Assembly (NCBI RefSeq): GCF_010668805.1
Contig: NZ_WUFT01000001.1
Coordinates: 434,001 to 498,000, forward strand
Reading direction: 5' to 3'
From: Rhizobium phaseoli
Lineage (GTDB): Bacteria; Pseudomonadota; Alphaproteobacteria; Rhizobiales; Rhizobiaceae
Length of the DNA stretch: 64,000 nt
Shown: one piece after another, positions 1 through 9,008 of the stretch
How positions within the stretch are numbered: position 1 is the first letter of the stretch
Layout: every line of letters begins with the position of its first letter
The notes under the pieces: generated by a model
Databases searched by the model: none
What the model saw: the letters and a program-made list of their open reading frames with translations, nothing else
What the model was told of the DNA's origin: nothing
Made by a program: the position numbers and the translations under genes

Positions 1-129
1 ACCGAGCGGCTTTTTGCCGCCGGCGCTGGGCCTTTTCCCACTCAAACGGCTGTGGACGTTTTTGAAACCGATCGCGACAAAGTGGTGGTTCCGAGCGGTT
101 TCCTCATCGACCACTCCTGGATTCGATGA
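1..129 (+). CDS. 3' end of an unidentified gene (partial)
   Basis: An open frame enters from the left edge in frame 1 and stops with TGA at 127-129, giving 42 residues that end in FLIDHSWIR. Codon choice is compatible with coding, but too little is visible to name a family. The start lies outside the window. It could also be a chance open frame, because 42 codons is short for a GC-rich genome. Confidence 0.4.
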   Translation, partial: TERLFAAGAGPFPTQTAVDVFETDRDKVVVPSGFLIDHSWIR

Positions 130-234
130 AGTTCCCGACAGGTAGACGGTGGAGAGGGACTGCATCATCTTTTGCCCATCAATCGGCAGGGTGAGTGAAG
201 CGCGAGTCTGTGTGATATTACGCAGCCACCCCTG

Positions 235-708
235 TCATTCGCCATCCATCATTTTAAACTTTCGCGCCGCCCGAGGGCAGAGCATCGTGAACTGCTTGAT
301 CAGCGGCGGCATGCCTGAGGAGCACGAAACATCTGCATCCTCTGGTAATGGGAAAGTCACGCGCAGCGGTTCTCCGCTAGCAGGAAGGAAGGACAGGGTA
401 CCCTTGCGGCAATCGGCGGTGGAACGATAGGTGTCTTTGCCACTTTCTTTCAGATACATCGCCACGCACTGCTCGACAGTCAGTTTCCCGCCATGTGCGA
501 CCGTCTCGCATCCCGGATCTCGCTCGCAGTATTCCTGAAAGTTGGCCTGATTGACGTTCCCTTCCATAACCGCAGCGCGTGAATCGGTGCCGGTCCTGCT
601 GACCAGCGTTCCGTCCCACCCACTACATGAGGCGAGAGGGAAATCCTCGGCCTGTGCCGAGGACATGGCAAAGGTGAAAACCACGATACTGAGAAGCGAT
701 ATCCGCAT
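235..708 (-). CDS. small secreted cysteine-rich protein, unknown function
   Basis: The protein is 157 residues. It begins with a clear Sec signal peptide (MRISLLSIVVFTFAMSSAQA, cleavage after about residue 20). The mature part has about eight cysteines, consistent with periplasmic disulfides. The start at 708 is preferred over an upstream in-frame ATG at 837 because a strong ribosome site (TTAGGAGGAT) lies just before it and the signal peptide begins exactly there. No family is recognised. It stands alone on its strand, with tRNA-Thr about 200 bases upstream. Periplasmic location is inferred; function is unknown. Confidence 0.7.
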   Translation of the reverse strand: MRISLLSIVVFTFAMSSAQAEDFPLASCSGWDGTLVSRTGTDSRAAVMEGNVNQANFQEYCERDPGCETVAHGGKLTVEQCVAMYLKESGKDTYRSTADCRKGTLSFLPASGEPLRVTFPLPEDADVSCSSGMPPLIKQFTMLCPRAARKFKMMDGE

Positions 709-911
709 AAATCCTCCTAATTGGCAGCATGCTCGCGCTCGATCGACATCCAGCCGCTCATGCGAACTGAAGGGCAGCCCGACCGCTTTGAGTGAAGAAG
801 CCCACGATCTGTTGAAGCTTGCCCGCCGAGCGGCCAAACGTAGCTAAAGGTGGACGCAGGATACTAAAAGAGGCTTGTAATGGAGGTTGTTAGCACGCGA
901 TTGAGGAAAAA

Positions 912-987
912 TGGTGCCGCTTGCAGGACTCGAACCTGCGACCCCATCATTACGAATGATGTGCTCTACCACCTGAGCTAAAGCGGC
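912..987 (-). tRNA. tRNA-Thr (anticodon CGT)
   Basis: The minus strand folds into a standard cloverleaf: acceptor arm GCCGCTT/AAGCGGC, a D-arm with TAGCTCAGGTGGTAGAGCA, an anticodon arm CATCA-TTCGTAA-TGATG with anticodon CGT, and a T-arm with GGTTCGAGTCC. The CCA end is encoded (912-914). It reads ACG threonine codons. Confidence 0.96.
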
Positions 988-1108
988 ATCTCAGGGCCGA
1001 AGCATGCGGCCCGCGATTTGCATGGCGCTGATACAGCCATTGTCCGAAGATTTCAAGCACCCTGTCATGGCTTTGGCAAAAAAGACGGCGGGGGCGGCGA
1101 GAGCCGGT

Positions 1109-2068
1109 TCAGAGGCTGAGCCGGGCGCGGGCGGCCTTGTATTCGGCCTCCAGCCGGTCGACGAGTTTTGCCACCGGCTCGACGGCCTTGACGGTGCTGA
1201 TGCCCTGGCCGCTGCCCCAGATGTCCTTCCAGGCCTTGGCGCCGCCGACTGCCTGTTCGAAATCCATCTTCGAAACATCGGCTGCGGGCAGGTTGTCCGG
1301 GTCCATGCCGGCGGCGACGATCGAGGGCTTGAGATAATTGCCGTGCACGCCGGTGAAATAGTTGGAATAGACGATATCGCCGGCAGCGCCGTCGACGATC
1401 GCCTGCTTGTAGGCCTCGGTGGCGCGCGCCTCTTCAGTGGCGATGAAGGGCGAGCCGATATAGGCCATATCGGCGCCCATCGCCTCTGCGGCGAGAATGG
1501 CGCCGCCGGTGGAAATCGCGCCGGCGAGCAGCAGCGGCCCGTCGAACCATTCGCGGATTTCCTGGATCAGCGCAAAGGGCGACAACGTGCCGGCATGGCC
1601 GCCGGCGCCGGCCGCCACCGCGATCAGCCCGTCGGCCCCCTTGCGGATTGCCGAATGGGCGTGGCGGTTGTTGATAATGTCGTGCAGCACGATGCCGCCA
1701 TAGGAATGCACGGCGGCGTTCACCTCCGGCACGGCGCCGAGCGAGGAGATGACGATCGGCACCTTGTATTTGACGCAGAGTGACAGATCGTGCTCCAGCC
1801 GCTTGTTCGACATATGGACGATCTGATTGACGGCAAAGGGGGCGGCCGGCCTTTCCGGGTGGGCGGCGTCGTGGCGGGCAAGCTCCTCGGTGATTTCGGC
1901 CAGCCATTCGTCGAGCTGGCTTGCCGGCCGGGCGTTCAGCGCCGGAAAGGCGCCGATGACACCCGCCTTGCATTGCGCCAGCGTCAGCACCGGATGCGAG
2001 ATGATGAACAGCGGCGAGCCGATGACCGGCAGTCTCAATTTGTCGCTGAGGATCGGGGGCAGGGCCAT
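1109..2068 (-). CDS. nitronate monooxygenase / 2-nitropropane dioxygenase family flavoprotein
   Basis: This 319-residue protein has the TIM-barrel layout of FMN-dependent nitronate monooxygenases, which oxidise alkyl nitronates to a carbonyl compound and nitrite. Visible marks are the N-terminal PVIGSPLF strand, the AAGAGGHAGTLS loop with the usual catalytic histidine, and the phosphate-binding GAISTGGAI and GADMAYIGSPF segments. Length is normal for the family. The start at 2068 follows a weak GGAAGCG site. A 22-bp palindrome lies 16 bases upstream of the start and recurs before the beta-oxidation operon at 50.7 kb, suggesting shared control with lipid or branched-chain catabolism. The true substrate cannot be read from sequence. 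Confidence 0.9.
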   Translation of the reverse strand: MALPPILSDKLRLPVIGSPLFIISHPVLTLAQCKAGVIGAFPALNARPASQLDEWLAEITEELARHDAAHPERPAAPFAVNQIVHMSNKRLEHDLSLCVKYKVPIVISSLGAVPEVNAAVHSYGGIVLHDIINNRHAHSAIRKGADGLIAVAAGAGGHAGTLSPFALIQEIREWFDGPLLLAGAISTGGAILAAEAMGADMAYIGSPFIATEEARATEAYKQAIVDGAAGDIVYSNYFTGVHGNYLKPSIVAAGMDPDNLPAADVSKMDFEQAVGGAKAWKDIWGSGQGISTVKAVEPVAKLVDRLEAEYKAARARLSL

Positions 2069-2083
2069 GGTTCATCGCTTCCA

Positions 2084-2105
2084 TTGACGTTTACGAAAAC
2101 GTCAA
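2084..2105. promoter_or_regulatory. palindromic operator before the nitronate monooxygenase
   Basis: Arms TTGACGTTT and AAACGTCAA flank a 4-base centre (ACGA); 20 of 22 positions are symmetric. It sits 16 bases upstream of the start codon. The same palindrome, with centre ACGC, occurs at 50652-50673. The form resembles sites assigned to MerR-type LiuR regulators of branched-chain and fatty-acid catabolism. That assignment is inferred, as no such regulator lies in the window. Confidence 0.7.
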
Positions 2106-2354
2106 TTTCATAACAGAGAAGAAAACACGATAAAAGGGCGGCTGCCATGCCTTCGTCGATTTCAGCCCGAATATATATGTCTGTGATGGCTGATAAAATA
2201 AGGCCCGTCAGCGGTGAAACCCGGCAATAATCCCGCCGATGAACCGCAGCCGGGCCTGCAAGGCTTGCGGTTTGCCGCGCTTGCCGCTACCGAATTTTGA
2301 TGGAGAACGGCGGGGATTGCAGTCCGATGCCGGGTTCAAGGTGAAGGACTGAAT

Positions 2355-3551
2355 GTGAGCGGATTAGAAACGGCCATCAGAACAGCGCTTGAGAATTCCG
2401 ATCGCGACAATCCGGAGGTTCGAGCGAGGATCTATCAGTCGGCCCGCCAGGCGCTTGAGGCCGGCCTGCGCAAGCAGGATATCACCGATACCGAGGTCGT
2501 TGCCCATCACCGCCATCGCCTGGAAAGCACCATCCACGCCATCGAAGGCGAGGAGCGCGACCGCCTTCATCCACGCCAGAGGCCGCCTGAAGTGCCGGTG
2601 CCGCCCGTCGTCGAAATGCCGGCGCCGCCGGTTCATCAAGGTGATGAGGATGATATCGATAATCGCATCGACAGCCCCGTGGCCCAAGAGACCCGCGCTC
2701 CCGAGGTGGCCCATAGCCGCGGCGACGATTTCAGCCTCGACGACGTGCATGCCGGCAGTGCCGATCACCTCGCAGCCGCCCCCGTCGGCGAGGAGCGGCT
2801 TGCCCGCGGCCAGCGCGCCACCACCATGGATTTCCGCCCGGAGCGGGCGGCAGGCCGCCGCAAGCCGCGCAAGTTCTTTTCCAGGCTGCTGGTCTGGTGC
2901 GTCCTGCTTGCTTTCATCGGCATCGGTGCCTGGTGGGCGCACACCTCAGGCCTGCTGCTGACGGCGGCCGAGCGCGACACCAGCGTTGCCAATCCCCCGG
3001 CGAGCACTCAGCCCGAGGATTTCACCGGCAATGACGACAGCGCCGGCAAGGCCGCTCCTCACACAGACGAGCCGGTGACCATCGATCCGCAGAACAGTTT
3101 TTCCGCCGATTGGATCCCGCTGTTCAAGCCCGAAGAGGCCGACAAGATCCAGAGCGGTCCGCGGGCGCGCACCGAAAAGATCACCGAGAATGACGGCCCC
3201 GCCATCCGCCTGATTTCACAAAGCGGCGCGGCCGACGGCAATATCTCGATCAGCGTTCCCGCCACGGTGCTGCAGCAGCTGGCCGGCAAATCTTCGACCA
3301 TCGCGCTGACGCTGCAATCCACAAGCGACGAGCCGACGCAGGTCACCGTCGAGTGCAATTTCCAGTCGCTCGGCAATTGCGCCCGCCATCGCTTCAATGT
3401 CACCCGCGAAAAGTCGGATGCGTTGCTGCAGGTGAAATTCGACCGATCGCTGGCGCCGAATGCGCCGGGCACGCTGACGATCAACAGCGATCTCGACGGC
3501 AAGGCGCGCGGCATCAACCTCTTCGCCATCCGCATCCTGCCGGGGCAATAA
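2355..3551 (+). CDS. bitopic membrane protein, unknown function
   Basis: The 398-residue protein starts at a GTG preceded by AAGGA. Residues 1-75 form a charged helical region, 75-170 are proline-rich and probably disordered, and one transmembrane segment lies at about 176-198 (WCVLLAFIGIGAWW). A folded domain of about 170 residues with beta-rich periodicity follows. No named family is recognised. The positively charged run (RRKPRKF) just before the membrane segment favours a cytoplasmic N-terminus and periplasmic C-terminus. It stands between divergent genes without an obvious operon partner. Confidence 0.75.
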   Translation: MSGLETAIRTALENSDRDNPEVRARIYQSARQALEAGLRKQDITDTEVVAHHRHRLESTIHAIEGEERDRLHPRQRPPEVPVPPVVEMPAPPVHQGDEDDIDNRIDSPVAQETRAPEVAHSRGDDFSLDDVHAGSADHLAAAPVGEERLARGQRATTMDFRPERAAGRRKPRKFFSRLLVWCVLLAFIGIGAWWAHTSGLLLTAAERDTSVANPPASTQPEDFTGNDDSAGKAAPHTDEPVTIDPQNSFSADWIPLFKPEEADKIQSGPRARTEKITENDGPAIRLISQSGAADGNISISVPATVLQQLAGKSSTIALTLQSTSDEPTQVTVECNFQSLGNCARHRFNVTREKSDALLQVKFDRSLAPNAPGTLTINSDLDGKARGINLFAIRILPGQ

Positions 3552-3628
3552 CCCAGCCTCGGCGAAGCCGATGGCGCCGGCCTCGGCGAAGCCGGTAGCT
3601 TTCCGCCCGCCGCCTGTTTCAAAAAAAC

Positions 3629-4510
3629 CTATTTCAGGAACCCAGGCCCTGAGCCGATGATCTCTTCGTCGACCTCGCCGAGCGCCTTCTCGTCCTTGCC
3701 GTCATAATCCATCCGGTTCAGCATGTGGCGGATGAGTTCGAGCCGCGTCCGCCGCTTGTCGTTGGCGCGGATCACCGTCCAGGGCGCGAAATCCGTGTGG
3801 GTTTCCTTCAGCATCCGGTCGCGCTTGTCGCTGTAGTCGCCCCATTTCGTCAGCGCGGCGATGTCCATCGACGACAGTTTCCAGACTTTCAGCGGATCGT
3901 GCCTGCGGTCGTGAAAACGCTTCAGCTGCATTTCGCGGCCGATATCGAGATAGAATTTGAAGAAGAAGATGCCCTCATGGGCGATGATCTTTTCGAGCTG
4001 CGGCGCCTGTTTGAGGAAATCCTCATATTGCTGCGGCGTGCAGAAGCCCATGACCGGCTCGACGCCGGCGCGGTTGTACCAGGAGCGGTCGAACAGCACG
4101 AATTCGCCAGCGGTCGGGAACTGGGCGACATAACGCTGGAAATACCATTGTCCTTGTTCGCGCTCGGTCGGCTTGGTCAGCGCGACGACGCGTGCAAGGC
4201 GGGGGTTCATATTCTCCGAGGAGGCCGAGATCGCGCCGCCCTTGCCGGCAGCGTCGCGTCCTTCAAACAGCGCCATCACCCGCTTGCCCGATGCCTGCAG
4301 CCAGAACTGTACCTTCACGAGTTCTATCTGCAGCTTTTCCAGCTGCTCCACATAGTCCTCTTCCTTGAGCTTCTTCTTGTGGGGAAAGTCGCCGGATTCC
4401 AGTGCGTGTTCATCCACCCAGTCCGGCAGGACGGGATTGTCGACATCGAAGGTGCGCTTCTTGCCGCGGATCTCCAGCTCCACAGCCCTGTTTTCGACGG
4501 TCTCGGCCAT
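3629..4510 (-). CDS. ppk2: polyphosphate kinase 2
   Basis: PPK2 enzymes transfer phosphate between polyphosphate and nucleoside di- or monophosphates in the cytoplasm. The 293-residue protein shows the Walker A loop GRDAAGKGG (about 84-92), the Walker B-like DRSWYNRAG (about 141-149) and the family's lid region with many basic residues. Length fits a single-domain class I PPK2. The start at 4510 is chosen over an upstream in-frame start at 4552 because AGGAGGAGC lies directly before it. It is divergent from phoR, so polyphosphate metabolism and phosphate sensing are neighbours here. No Pho box is visible in the short gap between them. Confidence 0.93.
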   Translation of the reverse strand: MAETVENRAVELEIRGKKRTFDVDNPVLPDWVDEHALESGDFPHKKKLKEEDYVEQLEKLQIELVKVQFWLQASGKRVMALFEGRDAAGKGGAISASSENMNPRLARVVALTKPTEREQGQWYFQRYVAQFPTAGEFVLFDRSWYNRAGVEPVMGFCTPQQYEDFLKQAPQLEKIIAHEGIFFFKFYLDIGREMQLKRFHDRRHDPLKVWKLSSMDIAALTKWGDYSDKRDRMLKETHTDFAPWTVIRANDKRRTRLELIRHMLNRMDYDGKDEKALGEVDEEIIGSGPGFLK

Positions 4511-4652
4511 ATGCTCCTCCTCAGCGATCGGTTCTTTCTTGCAGGCGAGCATAGTTACCGTTGAAAATCAAATCTTTCGCGTTCGGCCGGTATTTTTTGT
4601 GGGTTTCGCCCGCGGCCTTTCGCATCGGAGCGGCAGCCCGAAAACTACTGTC

Positions 4653-5972
4653 ATGAATTGCCGCTATCAGGCAGAGTTCAATATCAAGAACAACGAATCG
4701 ACGCCGCGAGGGCACTTGCAAGACGAAATTCCGTGGAGAAAAAACCTGTCGGCGCGCATCCGGCGCGGACGGCCGGTGCTGCTGGCGACGATCCTTTGTG
4801 CGCTCGTCGCCCTTGCCGCCGGCATGAACAAGTGGGTGGTGCTCATCCTGCTGCTTGTGATGATCGTCACCGCGCTTTTCAACGAGGCGCCTGATATCAA
4901 GGCAGAACCGGTCGAGCCGGTTGAGATCAAGCCGGAGGTGCGGCCAAGCCGCCTGCCTGAGGTGTCGGCCACGCTCGCCGGCCTCGATATCCCGGTCATG
5001 GTGCTGTCGGACGATGCCTCGGTGCTCTTCCAGAACCGGGCTGCCGAAAAGGCCTTCGGCGAGGTGGCGCTCGGCGCCCATATATCGGCCCGCCTGCGTT
5101 CGCCCGGCGTGCTCGACATGGTGCGCGAAACCATCGCCACCAACGCCCCGAACCAGATCGAGCATGCCGAGCGGCTGCCATCCGAGCGTGTCTATATCGT
5201 CCGCAGCGCGCCCATCGAATTTTCGGCAGATGGCGGCCCGCATGAGCGCTATTTCATCCTCTCCTTCCGCGATATTTCAGAGGTCCGCCGCATCGATCGC
5301 ATGCGCTCGGATTTCGTCGCCAATGCCAGCCATGAGCTGCGCACGCCGCTTGCCTCGCTGCGCGGCTTCATCGAGACCATCCAGGGACCGGCGAAAAACG
5401 ATCTGAAGGCGCAGGCGCGGTTCCTCGCCATCATGTTCGATCAGACGACACGCATGAGCAGGCTGGTCGACGACCTGCTGTCACTGTCGCGGCTGGAGCT
5501 GAAATCGCACATCGCCCCGGATGAGAAGATCGACCTGGTGCCGCTGCTCGGCCATGTCAGGGATGCGCTGGTGCCGCTGGCAAGAGATGTCGGCGTCGAC
5601 ATCAATCTGCATCTGCCCGAAGGCAAGGTCGAGGTGCTGGGCGACCGCGACGAGCTTGTCCAGGTCTTCGAGAACCTGATGGAAAACGCCTGCAAATACG
5701 GCCAGGAGGGCAAGACCGTCGATGTCTGGCTGAAGAACGGCACCGGCCAGCCGGTCGAGGTCAGCATCGTCGACAAGGGCCCGGGCATCCCGGCCGAGCA
5801 TGTGCCGCGCCTGACCGAGCGCTTCTACCGCGTCAGCATCGAGGACAGCCGCTCGAAAAAAGGCACCGGCCTCGGCCTTGCCATCGTCAAACACATCCTC
5901 ACCCGCCATCGGGCACGGCTGATCGTCAAATCGGAAGTCGGCAAGGGCACGGATTTTACGGTGCGCTTCTGA
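4653..5972 (+). CDS. phoR: phosphate regulon sensor histidine kinase PhoR
   Basis: PhoR phosphorylates PhoB when phosphate is scarce. In this reading (439 residues) two hydrophobic segments (about 42-58 and 60-76) anchor the N-terminus, a PAS domain covers about 105-210, and the phosphoacceptor His is about 227 in ASHELRTPLAS. The ATPase domain carries the N box LMENACKYG, the G1 box DKGPGIP and the G2 box GTGLGLAIVKH. The start is uncertain: ATG 4653 lacks a good ribosome site, while TTG 4716 follows GAGGG and would give 418 residues. It lies upstream of pstS on the same strand, but 383 bases with palindromes and a Pho box separate them, so it may be transcribed apart. Confidence 0.94.
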   Translation: MNCRYQAEFNIKNNESTPRGHLQDEIPWRKNLSARIRRGRPVLLATILCALVALAAGMNKWVVLILLLVMIVTALFNEAPDIKAEPVEPVEIKPEVRPSRLPEVSATLAGLDIPVMVLSDDASVLFQNRAAEKAFGEVALGAHISARLRSPGVLDMVRETIATNAPNQIEHAERLPSERVYIVRSAPIEFSADGGPHERYFILSFRDISEVRRIDRMRSDFVANASHELRTPLASLRGFIETIQGPAKNDLKAQARFLAIMFDQTTRMSRLVDDLLSLSRLELKSHIAPDEKIDLVPLLGHVRDALVPLARDVGVDINLHLPEGKVEVLGDRDELVQVFENLMENACKYGQEGKTVDVWLKNGTGQPVEVSIVDKGPGIPAEHVPRLTERFYRVSIEDSRSKKGTGLGLAIVKHILTRHRARLIVKSEVGKGTDFTVRF

Positions 5973-6217
5973 TGTGTCCTATGCGAGGTCTGCGAGGAGC
6001 GGAGAGGTTGCGGCATGTTCCTTCTCCCCAGTGGGGAGAAGAGGGAGTCGAGCGGTAGCGGCACGTGCCTTTCGCCCGTTTGCGGGCGTCCGGCAACCGG
6101 CGGGCCGTTTATGAAAAATTTTGCAATTCCAGGTCGAGTATGCGGTCCAAACTTTGCGCCCGCTGACGTGACTGGCTGAATGCCGTATAATTTATAATTC
6201 AATATCAATTACTTAGT
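5973..6217. repeat. intergenic palindromes between phoR and the Pho box
   Basis: Two perfect hairpins follow phoR. One has arms CTTCTCCCCA/TGGGGAGAAG around a single base at 6021-6041. The other has CGCCCG/CGGGCG with a TTTG loop at 6073-6088, followed by another GC-rich palindrome near 6090-6107. Neither has a T-run, so they look like repetitive intergenic elements rather than a classic terminator. The rest, down to 6217, turns AT-rich as the pstS promoter approaches. Confidence 0.6.
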
Positions 6218-6246
6218 CTGTCACAAATGTTTCACCGATTTGACAT
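6218..6246 (+). promoter_or_regulatory. Pho box (PhoB binding site) upstream of pstS
   Basis: Three 7-base repeats occur at an 11-base period: CTGTCAC (6218), GTTTCAC (6229) and TTGACAT (6240), separated by AAAT and CGAT. The first two make the 18-base Pho box known from enteric and rhizobial Pho regulons; the third is a degenerate extra half-unit. It lies about 110 bases before the pstS start. Confidence 0.85.
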
Positions 6247-6355
6247 AAAAGGACGGTGCTTACAGCGCTAAGAGAGTCCCGCCGATGAAAAAAGGCACTG
6301 CGAGGGCCTCTCTAAAGGCCGCACTCACACAAGCCAAAATGCCGGGAGATTTCTA

Positions 6356-7390
6356 ATGAACACCTTCAAGCTCACCGTTGCCGCGCTCGCTGCAACTGCT
6401 GCTTTCGCTGGCGCTGCTGTCGCCCGCGACCAGATTCAGGTTGCTGGTTCGTCCACCGTCCTGCCTTACGCAAAGATCGTTGCCGAGTCCTTCGGCGAAA
6501 CCTTCACCAACTTCAAGACGCCGGTCGTTGAATCCGGCGGCACGGGCGCTGGTCTGAAGGAATTCTGCAAGGGCGTTGGCGAAGACACCATCGACATTGC
6601 CAACGCTTCGCGTCCGATCAACAAGAACGAAGCCGAAGCCTGCAAGGCTGCCGGCGTCACCGACATTCAGGAAGTCAAGATCGGTTATGACGGCATCGTC
6701 TTCGCAACCGATGCTTCCAACCCGGATGTCGCCTACGTTCCCGCAGACATCTACAAGGCCCTCGCAGCCCAGGTCGTTGTCGACGGCAAGCTCGTCGCCA
6801 ACCCTTACAAGAAGTGGTCGGAAGTCAACCCGAAGCTTCCGGCTGTTGATATCGCTGCCTATATCCCGGGCGAAAAGCACGGCACCCGCGAAGTCTTCGA
6901 ACAGAACGTTCTCGCCGCCGGCTGCAAGGCTTCTGGCGCAACCGACGTGATCGCCAAGGAAATCGCCGACAAGGCTGCCCAGGGCAAGGCCTGCGTCGCA
7001 GTCCGCAAGGACGGCGCTGCTGTCGACATCGACGGCGACTATCCGGAAACCCTGGCCCGCATCGCCGCCAACAAGACCGGCGTCGGCGTATTCGGCCTTT
7101 CCTTCTATGAAAACAACGCCGACAAGCTCAAGGTTGCCAGCATGGGCGGTATTGTTCCGTCGACCGAAACGATCGCCAACGGCACCTACCCGGTGTCCCG
7201 CCCGCTGTTCTTCTACGTCAAGAAGGCACATCTCGGCGCCGTTCCGGGCCTGAAGGAATACGTCAACTTCTTCGTATCCGACCAGATGATCGGCCCCGAC
7301 AGCCCGCTCGTCGAATACGGCCTGGTTGCCGCTCCGGATGCTGAGCGCGACGCGATCCGCAAGGAAGTCGAAGCCGGCAAGGCTATGTAA
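6356..7390 (+). CDS. pstS: phosphate ABC transporter, periplasmic phosphate-binding protein PstS
   Basis: PstS captures phosphate in the periplasm and hands it to PstCA. The 344-residue protein begins with a signal peptide (residues 1-23, ending AVA). The mature protein opens with the typical QVAGSSTVLPYAK strand and loop that binds phosphate, and the GTGAGLKEF segment is also conserved. Codon use is strongly biased to abundant tRNAs, as expected for a highly made binding protein. It is the first gene of the pst operon, behind the Pho box, and is followed by pstC after 136 bases. Confidence 0.97.
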   Translation: MNTFKLTVAALAATAAFAGAAVARDQIQVAGSSTVLPYAKIVAESFGETFTNFKTPVVESGGTGAGLKEFCKGVGEDTIDIANASRPINKNEAEACKAAGVTDIQEVKIGYDGIVFATDASNPDVAYVPADIYKALAAQVVVDGKLVANPYKKWSEVNPKLPAVDIAAYIPGEKHGTREVFEQNVLAAGCKASGATDVIAKEIADKAAQGKACVAVRKDGAAVDIDGDYPETLARIAANKTGVGVFGLSFYENNADKLKVASMGGIVPSTETIANGTYPVSRPLFFYVKKAHLGAVPGLKEYVNFFVSDQMIGPDSPLVEYGLVAAPDAERDAIRKEVEAGKAM

Positions 7391-7526
7391 TGACTTTGCC
7401 GGCGCGACGCTTTAAAGGCCCGCGCCGGCATTGCCTTGAACCCTGGCGCGCCGACATTTCCGCTTCAGGGTTGAATTCATTCCGCATGATTGGGCTTTTT
7501 GGGGCTATGGCCTGGGGACGTAACGA

Positions 7527-9008
7527 ATGAGCACATCCATCATACTCTTGTGCCTTGTGGTGATCGGTGCCGCCGCCTATCTGGTCGCGCGCAGCCGGGC
7601 CACGGCACTTGCCGGGGGCCGGTCCTCCGCATTGCATTCACGGCCGGCCTATTACGGCGCCTATGCGGCGATCTGGGCGGTTCTTCCTGCTCTCCTCGCG
7701 CTCTGCATCTGGCTGTCGGTCAGCCCCGGTATCATCCAGTCCTCGGTTCGCAGCCACTTCCCTGAAGACGTCAAGGCGCAAGCCGCCGTCGAGCAGGATC
7801 TGGGTTATTCGATGGTGGCGACGGTCGCCCGCGGCCTGACGATGCTGAGCTCGGATGAAATCGCAGCGGTTGCCGGCGATCCGGCCGCCCTGCAGGCCAA
7901 GCTCAGCGAAAAGGGTGTGCCGCTTGCCGGCCAGCCGCTGCCTTATATGCTCGACGCCGCCAAGACGCTCAACGCCAAGAGCATGACGAGCCGCCTTGCG
8001 ATGACGGCGGTGGTCTTCAATCTCGCCATTGCCGGCGCCTCCTATGCGCTGCGCGCCATCGCGCCGCGCTTCCGCGCCCGCAATCGGGTCGAGCGCGTCA
8101 TGCTCTGGGGCCTGCTGCTCGCCTCGTCGATCGCCATCCTGACGACGATCGGCATCGTATTCTCCATGCTGTCGGAAGCCGCCCGCTTCTTTGCCGCCGT
8201 TCCCGCTGCCGACTTCTTCTTCGGCACCGTCTGGGATCCGCGTTTTGCCGGCGCCGGCAGCTCGTCCTTCGGCCAGTTCGGCCTGATCCCGCTGCTGCTC
8301 GGCACGCTTTATATCGGCATGGTCGCCATGCTGGTCGCCGTTCCGGTCGGCCTGTTTGCAGCGATCTACATGGCCGAATACGCCTCGCCGAAACTGCGCG
8401 GGGTCGCCAAGCCGCTGCTTGAAGTGCTCGCCGGCATTCCGACGATCGTCTACGGCTTCTTCGCGCTCGTCACCGTCGGCCCGTTCCTGCGCGATTTCTC
8501 CGCTCAGATCAGCGGCCTGCTCTCCGGCAACTACACCAACTTCATTCAGGCGCAGAGCGTTCTGACGGCCGGTATCGTCATGGGCATCATGCTGATCCCC
8601 TACGTCTCCTCGCTGTCGGACGACATCATCACCGCCGTGCCGCGGACGCTGCGTGACGGTTCGCTCGGTCTTGGCGCCACACGTTCCGAAACCATCAAGA
8701 AAGTGGTCTTGCCCGCGGCTCTTCCCGGCATCGTCGGCGCGCTTCTGATGACCGCCTCGCGCGCCATCGGCGAAACCATGATCGTCGTGCTGGCCGCCGG
8801 TGTCGCCGCCCGCATCCAGATCAACCCCTTCGAGCCGATGACGACGGTGACCGTCAAGATCGTCAATCAGCTGACCGGCGACCTCGAGTTCACCTCGCCA
8901 CAGACGCTGGTTGCCTTTGCACTTGGCATCACGCTGTTCTGCATCACGCTTTGCCTCAACATCTATGCGCTCTACATCGTGCGCAAATACCGGGAGCAGT
9001 ACGAATGA
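7527..9008 (+). CDS. pstC: phosphate ABC transporter permease PstC
   Basis: This inner-membrane permease subunit forms the phosphate channel with PstA. At 493 residues it is far longer than enteric PstC (about 320) because of an N-terminal extension of roughly 200 residues with extra membrane segments and a soluble loop, which is usual in alphaproteobacteria. The permease core (about 240 onward) has the binding-protein-dependent transport EAA-type loop with GLGATRSETIKKVVLPAALPG split over the conserved segment near residues 385-405. The stop codon overlaps the pstA start (ATGA), indicating translational coupling. Confidence 0.96.
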   Translation: MSTSIILLCLVVIGAAAYLVARSRATALAGGRSSALHSRPAYYGAYAAIWAVLPALLALCIWLSVSPGIIQSSVRSHFPEDVKAQAAVEQDLGYSMVATVARGLTMLSSDEIAAVAGDPAALQAKLSEKGVPLAGQPLPYMLDAAKTLNAKSMTSRLAMTAVVFNLAIAGASYALRAIAPRFRARNRVERVMLWGLLLASSIAILTTIGIVFSMLSEAARFFAAVPAADFFFGTVWDPRFAGAGSSSFGQFGLIPLLLGTLYIGMVAMLVAVPVGLFAAIYMAEYASPKLRGVAKPLLEVLAGIPTIVYGFFALVTVGPFLRDFSAQISGLLSGNYTNFIQAQSVLTAGIVMGIMLIPYVSSLSDDIITAVPRTLRDGSLGLGATRSETIKKVVLPAALPGIVGALLMTASRAIGETMIVVLAAGVAARIQINPFEPMTTVTVKIVNQLTGDLEFTSPQTLVAFALGITLFCITLCLNIYALYIVRKYREQYE

